From CAYQIM01 sp964417555 (GTDB taxonomy: Bacteria; Pseudomonadota; Gammaproteobacteria; Diplorickettsiales; Diplorickettsiaceae), in assembly GCA_964417555.1 (NCBI GenBank), contig CAYQIM010000038.1, positions 62,001 to 126,000 of the forward strand: DNA of 64,000 bases, read 5' to 3'. Shown one piece after another: positions 42,698 to 51,356 of this stretch. Under the pieces are notes generated by a model that made no database searches, had not been told where the DNA came from, and saw only the letters and a program-made list of their open reading frames with translations. The position numbers and the translations under genes were made by a program. Within the stretch, counting starts at the first letter, position 1. Every line of letters starts with the position of its first letter.

Positions 42698-42753
42698 GGA
42701 TGATTCTTAACATCATTTAATAATATATTAAGAATAAGTAGATTCACCGCAAT

Positions 42754-42812
42754 TGAATTTTTCTCAGACGCCGCAAACTAGTGAAATAGGCGGCGTTGCT
42801 GCTAAAAATTCA
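42754..42812. repeat. Nested intergenic palindrome
   Basis: TGAATTTTT (42754-42762) pairs with AAAAATTCA (42804-42812), and inside it CGCCGC pairs with GCGGCG around a 15-base loop. The nested layout matches the family 1 elements, without a close sequence match. It lies in the 269-base gap between coaE and the large membrane ORFan and may end the coaE transcript. Confidence 0.55.
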
Positions 42813-42966
42813 GTGCGAAGGGTATTTTGGTAAATAGCTAGACATACACGCGCAACTAACACTGCCTAGTGACGAAATTAAATTTCATATCTCTTCTGTA
42901 GCGTATTTATTGGTTTGATAATTTTAGTGAATCCAAATTCTCAGTTTCTTAAAGGAGTTTCCTATA

Positions 42967-45018
42967 ATGCGATTAAAAAAAAGTAAATTCTTACGTTATT
43001 TTGCGACGGTATTTTTTACGGTTGGTACTATAGCATCAATTGGGTTTCTAGGTTGTTCCGGCGTATTTCTTATAGGTGGTTCGATTCCATTAGCTGTAAC
43101 TGTTTTTTTGCTTTCAGGAGCCATTGAAGAAACGGTTTATGGTAAAAGTATTTATAAAGGGCTTGGTAGGCTAAAATTAATAGGGCCTAAGGCAGTTGAA
43201 CATTTTTTAAAGATAGAACTCGACAATTATTTAGAAAATTACCTGAAAAAAGAAGGTTTAGAAAATCTAACGCAGAGCGAGAATAATTTTTTAAAAGATT
43301 ATTATGAGCAGCGAAAATATTATAAAAATTTGAAAAAAAATTCTTCAGGAGATAAAAATGAATTAAAAGAAGCTAAAAAAAGATTAGAAGATTTAAGGAA
43401 ATTTTTTTGTACTAAGACAATAAAAGGAGACTTGGGTAAGGTTGGTGGGGACTATATTAATAGCGATTTAGCATTACAATCCTCCCTTATGTTAAGGAGA
43501 GCAAAAAGACGAGTTTGGTTGTTAACTGTTTTTTTTGCTGTTAGTGTTATCGTGGGTTTAGGCGCAGGATTAGTCACTGCATCAGCCATGAGTGCGACAT
43601 TACTTGCTTTAGGAATAGTATTATCAGCGGGTGCTTTATCTGCAGTGGTTTGGCCTATTGCAATCCTTGCTGTGATAGGTGCTGTTTTTTTATTGTATAA
43701 AAACATGACTGATTTTTTTAAGGAAAATACGCTAGATAAAGTAAAAGAATTATGTAAAAACGTCATTCAATCCCGTGCAAAAAGCATTCTTGGATTAATC
43801 ATTGTTTCACTCACTTTATTTACAGCCGTTGCTACGGCGTGTACCTGGTGGGTTGCTGTAAAATCGGGCTTTAATTTGATTCCAGGAATACCTTTTATTT
43901 TAGTAGTAGTGAGTTGCCCCATTTTAATTGGGCTAAATTTTGCTACCGATTTAAGTTATGGAATGGGTACGACGAGTAAAACTGTTCGAGCGATCCTGGC
44001 TATTCGAATATCAGAATTAATATTGCGGTTGAAAAATAATTTTAGAGATTTACGCAAAAAAGAGTCGTTTGGACAATTAATAAATCCTTTTCGTATTACT
44101 ATTAAGTTGATTAATATTCCCTTTAAAGTCCTAATCTTTTTTGGCCATGTGATTAGTATGGGGATAACAACTGATCGTTTGAGGGGGGTCCCTCCTCTTT
44201 TAGTGGCTTTTGGTTGCGCTATTCCAGAAGCGCTACAAGATGCTAGTTTTTTTGTTGAAGAAGGTCACGATTTGGCTAGTCATGACCATGATCATGGCGG
44301 AATAGTCATGTCCATGTTGGTGTGGGTAAAGAATATCGTGTTAATGGCCTCATTAATTCCTATTTTTAGTGGTATTTGGCATTGGTTCTTTAGAAAAGAA
44401 GAAAGTGATATAACGCTTTGGAATTCTATTGTCAACGCGATAAAACAAACTTGTGATGTCCATGAACACAAACATAATGAAATAGCTACAGAGCCAGTCC
44501 CCGCATTATCGAAAGGTTGGCGAGAAGAACACAGACCCCATTTGATTTTATCTGAGGCTACAGAGCGTCTGCGATCGGCAAAAATTGATCCTAAGCTTGC
44601 TGAGAAAAAGCGTATTTGTCTAAATAATTTAATGTTAGAACAAGAAAAGGTCGTTCACTATCTCACTCAAAGGGTAGGCAAAGAAAAATCGACTGCGGAG
44701 GCTATCGATCAGTATCTGAAAGAAAGACCCGAAAAAGAGCAGCAAGCAACACAAAATGGCTGTGTGAATGGACATTTATTAGCTAAAGCTTCAATTGCGA
44801 ATGGTCATATAAACAATGGAAACGCAAAAAATTGGTCTATGGAATCGGCTGCCAATGAAAATGGTAGCGTTAGCAAAGAAGCCCTATCGTACGATGCTAT
44901 TTTAAATCAGCGTCGAACCTGGTCAAGCTGTGGATTTCTTCATAAGGCTTCATTAGCAACGACTACATCGGAGAGGGTTAAAGAAGCATTTAGTCTCGTT
45001 GTTCCTGCCGCGGGTTAA
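42967..45018 (+). CDS. Large multi-helix membrane protein of unknown function (683 aa)
   Basis: No family recognised. N-terminal hydrophobic pair (residues about 12-50), a charged coiled-coil-like stretch (70-155), then further hydrophobic segments at about 180-250, 265-320, 380-420 and 445-475. Between the last ones lies a His/Asp-rich loop (HDLASHDHDHGG) and later EHKHNE, which may bind metal. Residues 500-683 are soluble and contain two similar short units (GCVNGHLLAKASIANGHI, NENGSVSKEAL). AAAGGAG precedes the ATG. A membrane-targeted effector or an envelope protein are both possible; neither is shown. Confidence 0.8.
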   Translation: MRLKKSKFLRYFATVFFTVGTIASIGFLGCSGVFLIGGSIPLAVTVFLLSGAIEETVYGKSIYKGLGRLKLIGPKAVEHFLKIELDNYLENYLKKEGLENLTQSENNFLKDYYEQRKYYKNLKKNSSGDKNELKEAKKRLEDLRKFFCTKTIKGDLGKVGGDYINSDLALQSSLMLRRAKRRVWLLTVFFAVSVIVGLGAGLVTASAMSATLLALGIVLSAGALSAVVWPIAILAVIGAVFLLYKNMTDFFKENTLDKVKELCKNVIQSRAKSILGLIIVSLTLFTAVATACTWWVAVKSGFNLIPGIPFILVVVSCPILIGLNFATDLSYGMGTTSKTVRAILAIRISELILRLKNNFRDLRKKESFGQLINPFRITIKLINIPFKVLIFFGHVISMGITTDRLRGVPPLLVAFGCAIPEALQDASFFVEEGHDLASHDHDHGGIVMSMLVWVKNIVLMASLIPIFSGIWHWFFRKEESDITLWNSIVNAIKQTCDVHEHKHNEIATEPVPALSKGWREEHRPHLILSEATERLRSAKIDPKLAEKKRICLNNLMLEQEKVVHYLTQRVGKEKSTAEAIDQYLKERPEKEQQATQNGCVNGHLLAKASIANGHINNGNAKNWSMESAANENGSVSKEALSYDAILNQRRTWSSCGFLHKASLATTTSERVKEAFSLVVPAAG

Positions 45019-45038
45019 ATATGCTCTTCGCACTTAAA

Positions 45039-45125
45039 TTTTCGGCGGTGTTGCCACTCGATTCGCAATCCTCATGTATTCTGCATACATTGCGGTTGCT
45101 CATCTTCGCGGCGCCTTGCCGAAAA
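45039..45125. repeat. Palindromic intergenic element, family 1-like, copy D
   Basis: Ends TTTTCGGC / GCCGAAAA pair perfectly, with inner CGCAAT / ATTGCG and a central ATGTAT-TCTG-ATACAT hairpin. The centre (CTCATGTATTCTGCATACATTGCGG type) recalls the cores of copies A-C. It lies between the membrane ORFan and the convergent tolC gene. Confidence 0.6.
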
Positions 45126-45140
45126 CCCAATTGCTGTGAG
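45118..45140. repeat. Inverted-repeat partner flanking tolC (left)
   Basis: GCCGAAAACCCAATTGCTGTGAG on the plus strand is, with one mismatch and one indel, the reverse complement of 46595-46616 on the other side of tolC. It overlaps the right end of copy D. The pair brackets the tolC coding region, as if the gene had been carried or inverted between two repeats. Confidence 0.55.
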
Positions 45141-45150
45141 TACAAATAGA

Positions 45151-46524
45151 TTAAATGGATGTTGGGGTTAACCATTGATTGATTTGCCTTAAATCATCCG
45201 GCTTTAAGGTACCCGCTTCTTGTTTAAGCGATAAACTATCTAATAGATAAGTAATCTGATCGTTGGCCGCATTGCGTTTAGCGTCGTAAAGGTTTTGCTG
45301 TGCGAGTAACACATCGACAATTGTACGTGTTCCTGCCTTGAAACTTTCTTGCGTACTGTCTAAGGAAAGTTGTGCGGACTTAATGGCTTGACGTTCTGCT
45401 TTAATCTTACTGATATCGGCTAACACATCGTTGTACTTTTGCCGTGTTGCTACTATCACTTGACGATAAGTATTATCAAGGTCGGCACTTGCCGTTTGAA
45501 AATCATACTCGGCTTTACGAGTATTGGATGAAATAGCTCCACCAGAGAAAATGGGGACATTAAGTTGTAGCCCTACCGCAGCACTATTTCTATTGGTTGT
45601 GCCCAGGTTGAGGCCGTCATCCCTACCATAACTACCGACTAAACTAACGGTTGGTAAGTGATCGGAGGCTTTGACTTTAATATTATCACGTGCGGCTTGC
45701 ATGCCATAACGGCTTGCCATCAGATCGAGATTATACGTGGTGGCCGTTGTGATCCATTGTTCGATATTTGCCGGTTGTGGCGCTAATAAGGGCAATTTCT
45801 TTTTAAAGCGACTTAAATCCGAATAGGTTTGCCCAGTTAATTGGCGTATGGCTTCTTCACTATTGCGCAATGTATTTTCTGCTGTAATTTCTGCCGCTAA
45901 GGATTTATCGTACGCTGCTTTGGCTTCATAAAGTGTAGTAATCGTATCTAAACCTACTTGGACGCGTTTTTGTGCTTGGTCTAATTGTTTGGCATTCGCT
46001 ACTTTTTCTGACTGAGCTAAGCGTAAATTATCTTGTGCAAGTAGAACCGCAAAATAGGCATTAGCGACCCGATAAATCAATGACTGTGCAGCTGCCCCAA
46101 GCCTTGCATCGGCTTGTTTACTGCTGTTGGTTGCTTGTTTGACAGCAATCCAGTCGCCTATATCGAGTAAAGGCTGCTTAATCGAAATGCTGTATCCTCG
46201 GGAGGGAAAATTACTTACTCCAAGCGGGTTTTCGGGTGGAGCCTGGGTAATATTTTGGTAATTCGAAGATAAATTCGCTTGTCCGTAAATAGAAGGAAAT
46301 AAAGCCGCTACACTTTGAGGAAGGGCCTCTCGGGTGGATAGACGGGTTGAAATAGCCGCTTGATAGACCGTGTCATTTTTTAGGGCGGCTTGATAGATGT
46401 CTAGCAAGTCTTCGGCAAAGCAAGGCTTTAGCACGCCTAAAAATAGAGTAAGCGCAAATAAGGGTTTAAAATAACTGCAGCGAGCGGATCCTACTGTACG
46501 GGACCTAGATTGTATAATAGACAT
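45151..46524 (-). CDS. tolC: TolC-family outer-membrane channel protein
   Basis: A 457-aa outer-membrane efflux/secretion channel. A signal peptide (cut near KPCFA-EDLL) is followed by the two OEP repeats: DLLDIYQAALKNDTVYQAA, the long alpha-barrel helices with LAQSEKVANAKQLDQAQKRVQVGLDTITTLYEAK, and the second repeat with SLDSTQESFKAGTRTIVDVLLAQQNLYDAKR (both shown in part). It works with inner-membrane RND, MFS or ABC pumps, or with type I secretion; none is adjacent. Flanked on both sides by related inverted repeats. Confidence 0.93.
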   Translation of the reverse strand: MSIIQSRSRTVGSARCSYFKPLFALTLFLGVLKPCFAEDLLDIYQAALKNDTVYQAAISTRLSTREALPQSVAALFPSIYGQANLSSNYQNITQAPPENPLGVSNFPSRGYSISIKQPLLDIGDWIAVKQATNSSKQADARLGAAAQSLIYRVANAYFAVLLAQDNLRLAQSEKVANAKQLDQAQKRVQVGLDTITTLYEAKAAYDKSLAAEITAENTLRNSEEAIRQLTGQTYSDLSRFKKKLPLLAPQPANIEQWITTATTYNLDLMASRYGMQAARDNIKVKASDHLPTVSLVGSYGRDDGLNLGTTNRNSAAVGLQLNVPIFSGGAISSNTRKAEYDFQTASADLDNTYRQVIVATRQKYNDVLADISKIKAERQAIKSAQLSLDSTQESFKAGTRTIVDVLLAQQNLYDAKRNAANDQITYLLDSLSLKQEAGTLKPDDLRQINQWLTPTSI

Positions 46525-46594
46525 TGTTTTTTTTATATGAAAATGGGCCTGGCTAATATTTGCTCAAGAGAGATATTATGCCAGGTTTTATATA

Positions 46595-46673
46595 CTCACA
46601 GCAATTGAGTTTCGGCAAGTGTCGCGAAATTACTCTATAAAACAGCCCCAACCGAAAACTCAATTGCTATGAG
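46595..46673. repeat. Inverted repeat upstream of tolC (right)
   Basis: CTCACAGCAATTGAGTTTCGG (46595-46615) pairs with CCGAAAACTCAATTGCTATGAG (46652-46673) across a 35-base loop, giving a long imperfect hairpin. The same arm recurs at 45118-45140 on the far side of tolC. It sits between divergent tolC and nudF promoters. Confidence 0.65.
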
Positions 46674-46690
46674 AAGCTAGGAAACAGACT

Positions 46691-47314
46691 ATGGAACCCT
46701 GTTTTACCAGTACAGACGTCAGAGTATTAGAGCGACAATGTGTCTATCAAGGACATTTTCGATTGGAGCGTCTAAAGCTACAATACCGGCTATTTAATGG
46801 TGGTTGGAGCCAACCGTTTTTTCGTGAAGTTTTTGAAAGAGGTGAAGCAGTCGGTATTTTACTTTTTGATCCGCGGCGTGATCAGCTTGTTTTGATAGAG
46901 CAATTTCGTGCCGGCATTATTATGAAAACAAAAAATCCTTGGCTAATCGAAATTGCAGCAGGTGTTATTGATCCAGGAGAAAGTCCTGAGCAGGTTGCAC
47001 AACGAGAAACTCAAGAAGAAACGGGTCTTGTTGTACAGAATTTATTTTTTATTAGCCGTCATTGGGTGAGCCCTGGCGGGAGCACGGAGCAGATTAGTCT
47101 ATTTTGTGGTCAAGTTGATGCCAGTCAAGCGCAAGGTATACATGGTTTAGCTAGCGAAGGTGAAGATATTCGTTTGCATGTTTTGAATGTTAAAGAAGCC
47201 TACGATTTAGTGAACAAAGGAAAATTTAATAATGCAACGACGATTATTGCTTTACTTTGGTTACAGCAAAATGAAAAAATTGTCAGAAAGCGCTGGTCAA
47301 CTGAATCCAAATAA
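46691..47314 (+). CDS. nudF: ADP-ribose pyrophosphatase (Nudix)
   Basis: Hydrolyses ADP-ribose to AMP and ribose-5-phosphate, limiting free ADP-ribose. The 207-aa protein has a full Nudix box, GVIDPGESPEQVAQRETQEETGL (shown in part), with the REXXEEXGX core, and the NudF-type N-terminus (RLKLQYRLFNGGWS) plus VLIEQFRAG and HWVSPGGSTEQISLFCG. It is adjacent to and 16 bases upstream of parE, the order found in enterobacteria as well. Confidence 0.94.
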   Translation: MEPCFTSTDVRVLERQCVYQGHFRLERLKLQYRLFNGGWSQPFFREVFERGEAVGILLFDPRRDQLVLIEQFRAGIIMKTKNPWLIEIAAGVIDPGESPEQVAQRETQEETGLVVQNLFFISRHWVSPGGSTEQISLFCGQVDASQAQGIHGLASEGEDIRLHVLNVKEAYDLVNKGKFNNATTIIALLWLQQNEKIVRKRWSTESK

Positions 47315-47330
47315 CAGAGTTAATTAAGTT

Positions 47331-49235
47331 ATGAAATCATCTCCTTCTTCCTCGAAACGCTATACCGCAGAAGCGATTGAAGTCTTACGTGGACTTGATC
47401 CCGTTAAGCGCCGACCCGGTATGTATACCGATACATCTCGTCCGAATCATTTAGCCCAAGAAGTGATTGATAATAGTGTGGATGAAGCGATGGCCGGTTA
47501 TGCGAAACATATTGATGTCATCCTCTATCCAGATAATTCTTTAGAAGTCATTGATGATGGACGCGGGATGCCCGTTGATATCCATCCGGGAGAAAAAGTA
47601 ACGGGTGTTGAGCTTATCCTGACGCGCTTACATGCGGGTGGGAAATTTAATCATAAAAATTATCGTTATTCAGGTGGGTTACATGGTGTAGGGGTTTCCG
47701 TAGTCAATGCCTTATCACGTCGTTTAGAAGTGACGATTAAACGCGATGGTTTTATTTATCAAATGCAATTTGAGCACGGTGATAAAAAATCACCATTAAA
47801 AAAAATAGGCCGGACCCATAAAGCGGAGACAGGAACGGCAATACGTTTTTGGCCAGACAAAGCTTATTTTGATTCTGAAAAATTCTCTGTAAGTCGTTTA
47901 ACACATAGCTTGCGCGCTAAAGCGGTCCTTTGTCCAGGATTACACGTTACTTTTAACGATAAGCAAAATAATAAAAAAGACGAATGGTTTTATGAGGAAG
48001 GGGTAACCAGCTACCTCAAAGAGAGTTTACGTCAATCTAATTACCTTCCTAAAGAGCCTTTTCATGGACATTTTTCGACAGAAAACCAGGAAGTGGATTG
48101 GGCACTTTGCTGGCTATTAGAAAGTGGAGAAGGCTTGATGGAAAGCTATGTAAATTTAATTCCTACTATCCAAGGAGGAACCCATGTCAATGGTTTACGT
48201 AGCGGTTTATTAGAAGCGATGCGTGAGTTTTGTGAATTACGTGATTTATTGCCGCGTAATCTCAAATTAGCGCCCGAAGATGTATGGGAAGGGTGCCATT
48301 ATGTATTGTCAGTTAAACTGTTAGAGCCACAATTTTCGGGACAAACCAAAGAGCGTCTAACATCACGTGAATCGGCGGGTTTTGTTTCTGGGGTTATCAA
48401 AGATGATTTTAGTCTCTGGTTAAATCAACACGTGACAGAAGGTGAAGCTTTAGCGGAGTTAATGATAGCCAATGCGCAAAAACGTTTGCGTACTAGTAAA
48501 CAGGTGGCACGTAAAAAAATATTGAGTGGTGCAGTATTGCCTGGAAAACTAGCCGATTGTATGCAAACCGATCTGAATCGTACAGAATTATTTTTAGTCG
48601 AAGGCGATTCGGCAGGAGGTTCAGCGAAGCAGGCGCGCGATAGAGAATTCCAAGCGATTATGCCGTTACGAGGCAAGATATTAAATACTTGGGAAGTGGC
48701 TAATAATCAACTGCTTGGTTCGCAGGAAATCCACGATATTGCCGTAGCTGTTGGTGTGGATCCCGGTTCTGTCGATTTAACAGGATTACGTTACGGTAAA
48801 ATTTGTATATTAGCCGATGCCGATTCCGATGGTTTGCATATTGCGACCTTATTGTGTGGTTTATTTTTAAAACATTTTAAGTCGCTGGTAGCGCACGGGC
48901 ACATCTATATTGCAATGCCGCCGCTATACCGCATCGATATTGGGAAAGAAGTTTATTATGCGTTAGATGATGAGGAGAAACAGTCTATTTTAGATCGTTT
49001 AGATAGAGAGAAGAAAAAAGGAAAACTTAGTGTCCAGCGTTTTAAAGGTCTAGGTGAAATGAATCCCCCCCAGTTGCGAGAAACCACCATGGCACCCGAT
49101 ACACGACGCCTTGTTCAATTAACCATAGACGGCGAAAAAGAAACAGTTGCTTTAATGGATATGTTATTAGCTAAAAAGCGTTCAGCCGATCGCAAAGCAT
49201 GGTTAGAGAAAAAAGGTGATCGGGCAACGGTATAA
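47331..49235 (+). CDS. parE: DNA topoisomerase IV subunit B
   Basis: ATPase subunit that, with ParC, decatenates daughter chromosomes. In 634 aa it has the GHKL motifs VIDNSVDEAMAG, DDGRGMPV, GGLHGVGVSVVNALS and QTKERLTSRE, and the TOPRIM parts EGDSAGGSAKQ and LADADSDGLHI, with QRFKGLGEMNPPQL near the end. It lacks the insert that marks GyrB of gammaproteobacteria, so ParE is the better name. An intrinsic terminator overlaps the 3' end of the gene. ParC is not in the window. Confidence 0.96.
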   Translation: MKSSPSSSKRYTAEAIEVLRGLDPVKRRPGMYTDTSRPNHLAQEVIDNSVDEAMAGYAKHIDVILYPDNSLEVIDDGRGMPVDIHPGEKVTGVELILTRLHAGGKFNHKNYRYSGGLHGVGVSVVNALSRRLEVTIKRDGFIYQMQFEHGDKKSPLKKIGRTHKAETGTAIRFWPDKAYFDSEKFSVSRLTHSLRAKAVLCPGLHVTFNDKQNNKKDEWFYEEGVTSYLKESLRQSNYLPKEPFHGHFSTENQEVDWALCWLLESGEGLMESYVNLIPTIQGGTHVNGLRSGLLEAMREFCELRDLLPRNLKLAPEDVWEGCHYVLSVKLLEPQFSGQTKERLTSRESAGFVSGVIKDDFSLWLNQHVTEGEALAELMIANAQKRLRTSKQVARKKILSGAVLPGKLADCMQTDLNRTELFLVEGDSAGGSAKQARDREFQAIMPLRGKILNTWEVANNQLLGSQEIHDIAVAVGVDPGSVDLTGLRYGKICILADADSDGLHIATLLCGLFLKHFKSLVAHGHIYIAMPPLYRIDIGKEVYYALDDEEKQSILDRLDREKKKGKLSVQRFKGLGEMNPPQLRETTMAPDTRRLVQLTIDGEKETVALMDMLLAKKRSADRKAWLEKKGDRATV

Positions 49236-49258
49236 TTTTATCGAGTTGCCCCCTTTTT
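49222..49258 (+). terminator. Rho-independent terminator of parE
   Basis: GGGCAAC (49222-49228, still within the parE coding end) pairs with GTTGCCC (49245-49251) and is followed by CC and a T5 run. Good intrinsic terminator geometry except for a rather long loop. Confidence 0.75.
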
Positions 49259-49304
49259 AAATTATTACGATGAGAAAGGATATTTTTTGATTACCATTAG
49301 CTTG

Positions 49305-49622
49305 CTACTTCGTTATTGAGGGTAAAGTATGGCTGCTTGTTTCTGACGAAGAGGGTAAAGCATGGTTAGTGTTCCCTTGTTGACTCCTGAAGAACCTAAA
49401 GACATTAAAAGAATGCCCATTTGATTTGAAGATGTCTTTAAGAGTAGCTTTTACAACGGTGCGTTGTTCAGAAGTTAGACAGTTTAAAAATCCTTTTCGA
49501 TCCTTAACCGTTGAAAACATTTCAGGCTTGTGTTCATAGAGTGTTTTCAGTATTTCCACACATTGCATAGGAGGCAAGTATGGAGAAGCAACGTACCCGA
49601 AATCCTGGCTATTGTTAATCAT
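49305..49622 (-). CDS. Hypothetical protein coupled to the J-domain gene (105 aa)
   Basis: A small soluble protein without a family I can name. Residues 1-75 look folded and helical (PPMQCVEILKTLYEHKPEMFSTV; LTSEQRTVVKATLKDIF), while the last 25 are Ser/Thr/His-rich and probably disordered. It starts within the stop of the J-domain gene (ATGA overlap), so the two proteins are made together and may form a complex. Possibly a substrate-binding partner or a second effector; no direct evidence. Confidence 0.7.
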   Translation of the reverse strand: MINNSQDFGYVASPYLPPMQCVEILKTLYEHKPEMFSTVKDRKGFLNCLTSEQRTVVKATLKDIFKSNGHSFNVFRFFRSQQGNTNHALPSSSETSSHTLPSITK

Positions 49623-50266
49623 AGAAGAGGCCAGTGTGCTTTGAGAGCACCTACCAGTTGCGGATAGGCCGTATCATCTAGCATCATCGAAATTCTGCCA
49701 AGAGACTCTGCTGTTGCAAAGATTGCAGGCAATATTTGTTTGAGCGCGTTCAACAATACTTTAAACGCATCGGAAGTATCCACATAGGCGACAACAGTGA
49801 CGAAGTCACGGTATTCCTTAATGATTAAAGGTAAGCGTGTACCGATATTCTGTAATAATTGTGCTGCATTTTGAACATCAGCTAAAACCATGCCAAGATC
49901 GCCGGCATCCTTAATCTCGCTAAACATACGAATGCCTGAAGATACATGATGGATCTTTGTAACAGGATCATAATGTGATGGAGGGGCAACGATATCTATT
50001 TCTATATCTATGTCGGTTGAGTTTGTGGGTCCGTTTTCCGTTTCATTGTCTCTATCGCTTGAGTTTGTAGGATTATTTTGTGCTTGATACGCTTTAAAAG
50101 CAGAGTCTAACTCTTTAAAGCGCTCTTCATTTCGTTTTTTTTCCTCTGCTGAATTTCCCTGGTATTTATCTGGATGTATTTTAAGAGCCATTTTATGATA
50201 AGCTTTTTTTACATCTGTAAATTCACTTGTTGGTGAAATATTTAATATCTCAAAAATGCTTCGCAT
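49619..50266 (-). CDS. J-domain (DnaJ-like) protein
   Basis: A 215-aa protein whose first 70 residues are a J-domain: FEILNISPTSEFTDVKKAYHKMALKIHPDKYQGNS (shown in part) with HPD at 31-33. After a Asn/Thr/Asp-rich linker (residues 75-110) comes a 100-residue helical domain of no known family. It has no Gly/Phe region or zinc centre, so it is not a general DnaJ but a specialised type III Hsp40 that would recruit an Hsp70, bacterial or host. Start set at 50266, with GAGG 8 bases upstream; an ATG 18 bases earlier is the alternative. Confidence 0.85.
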   Translation of the reverse strand: MRSIFEILNISPTSEFTDVKKAYHKMALKIHPDKYQGNSAEEKKRNEERFKELDSAFKAYQAQNNPTNSSDRDNETENGPTNSTDIDIEIDIVAPPSHYDPVTKIHHVSSGIRMFSEIKDAGDLGMVLADVQNAAQLLQNIGTRLPLIIKEYRDFVTVVAYVDTSDAFKVLLNALKQILPAIFATAESLGRISMMLDDTAYPQLVGALKAHWPLL

Positions 50267-50493
50267 GAGTTGCCTCGTTTGCATGACGAAAAGGCATATT
50301 TTATGCAGCGCACATTAAGCTTTTATTAACTATTAAAAGTATTTCAGTAAGAGAATCGCCCTAATAAATTTAGGTTTTTAATATTTTTTTAATTTTTTTT
50401 CGTTAATCTGCTCATTTTATATTCATTAACTTAGTTGCCCTTAACTAAGAATTGCCTTTTTGGTAATTATTTTGAATTAAATTTGAGTGTTGT

Positions 50494-50757
50494 ATGAAAT
50501 TAAAAAAAACGTTTAATGAGGTAGTTTGCTATTCAGCATTTAAGCTAATTAACGGCCAATACGCTTACAACGAATTAGATTTACTGGTAGGTAAAGAAAA
50601 CATTGAAGAAGATGTTTTCTACACAATATTTAAACTATTGATAAATAATCAGAATAATAATTTTTATAGGATATTCGTAGTTACTGAAAAAGGATTAGCT
50701 ATTACAAAGCGTATTAAATTTTTAGCAGACTATTTGGATAGTGAGCAGTTAGCTTAG
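50494..50757 (+). CDS. Hypothetical protein (87 aa)
   Basis: A compact, AT-rich ORF encoding a soluble mixed helix/strand peptide, without family resemblance, signal peptide or membrane segment. Charged and aromatic residues are spread evenly (FNEVVCYSAFKLINGQYAYNELDLLVG), as in a folded small domain. No strong Shine-Dalgarno is visible (TGAGTG). It is followed by another ORFan in a different frame; that frame is open through the end of this gene, which hints at overlap or a past frameshift. Confidence 0.5.
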   Translation: MKLKKTFNEVVCYSAFKLINGQYAYNELDLLVGKENIEEDVFYTIFKLLINNQNNNFYRIFVVTEKGLAITKRIKFLADYLDSEQLA

Positions 50758-50828
50758 CAAGGCGCTTTTTTTTAAAATCTTTATTTAAAAATATATTTAA
50801 GAATGAACTAAAAATTTTTGCTAAGAAA

Positions 50829-51356
50829 ATGCTACTTAGTCAGGGCCAAACTAATTTTTTTAGAAATCTACCTTTTATTCTAGATTTTTTAGGATTAATG
50901 CTTGGAGTTAATGGAGGAAAAGGATCGATTAGCAAGTTGCTAACGTTAGTGGAGGAATCGATTCTGGAAGATTTTTTTATTGAGAATCCCGAATATGGAA
51001 TGGAAAGGCTGATTTTTTTAACTAGCAGTGCACTGTTAGGTTTGCTAGCCAGCATTTTGGGTGATCAAAAAAATAACTGGTTTGGAAAAAATGTTTTAAT
51101 TATTCTAAAAGAATTATGTGAATCAATCGCATCATTTTCTCCTCCTTCTTTTTTACAAGCATTTACTAATATGCTTAGTGTTAATGTTAGTAAACTATTT
51201 ACTAAAGGAATAAGCACGATAAGCAGTATAGTGACCGTTACACAAGCCAAGGCCCCAACTTTTTTTAAATACCCAACGATCAATTCTACGTCTTTTCCAG
51301 CAAATACTAATGAGGTTGGTGCTATCGTTTCCGTAGCAATGAAAGGCCATCGCTAA
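50829..51356 (+). CDS. Hypothetical protein (175 aa)
   Basis: Unrecognised ORFan. It has a hydrophobic segment around residues 62-80 (MERLIFLTSSALLGLLASIL) and a second amphipathic one near 95-125; the last 40 residues are Thr/Pro/Ser-rich. No ribosome binding site precedes the ATG at 50829, and the frame remains open about 25 codons upstream, so the real start may lie earlier and be non-ATG. Its last 35 bases overlap the convergent methyltransferase gene. It may be a degraded or lineage-specific membrane protein. Confidence 0.5.
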   Translation: MLLSQGQTNFFRNLPFILDFLGLMLGVNGGKGSISKLLTLVEESILEDFFIENPEYGMERLIFLTSSALLGLLASILGDQKNNWFGKNVLIILKELCESIASFSPPSFLQAFTNMLSVNVSKLFTKGISTISSIVTVTQAKAPTFFKYPTINSTSFPANTNEVGAIVSVAMKGHR

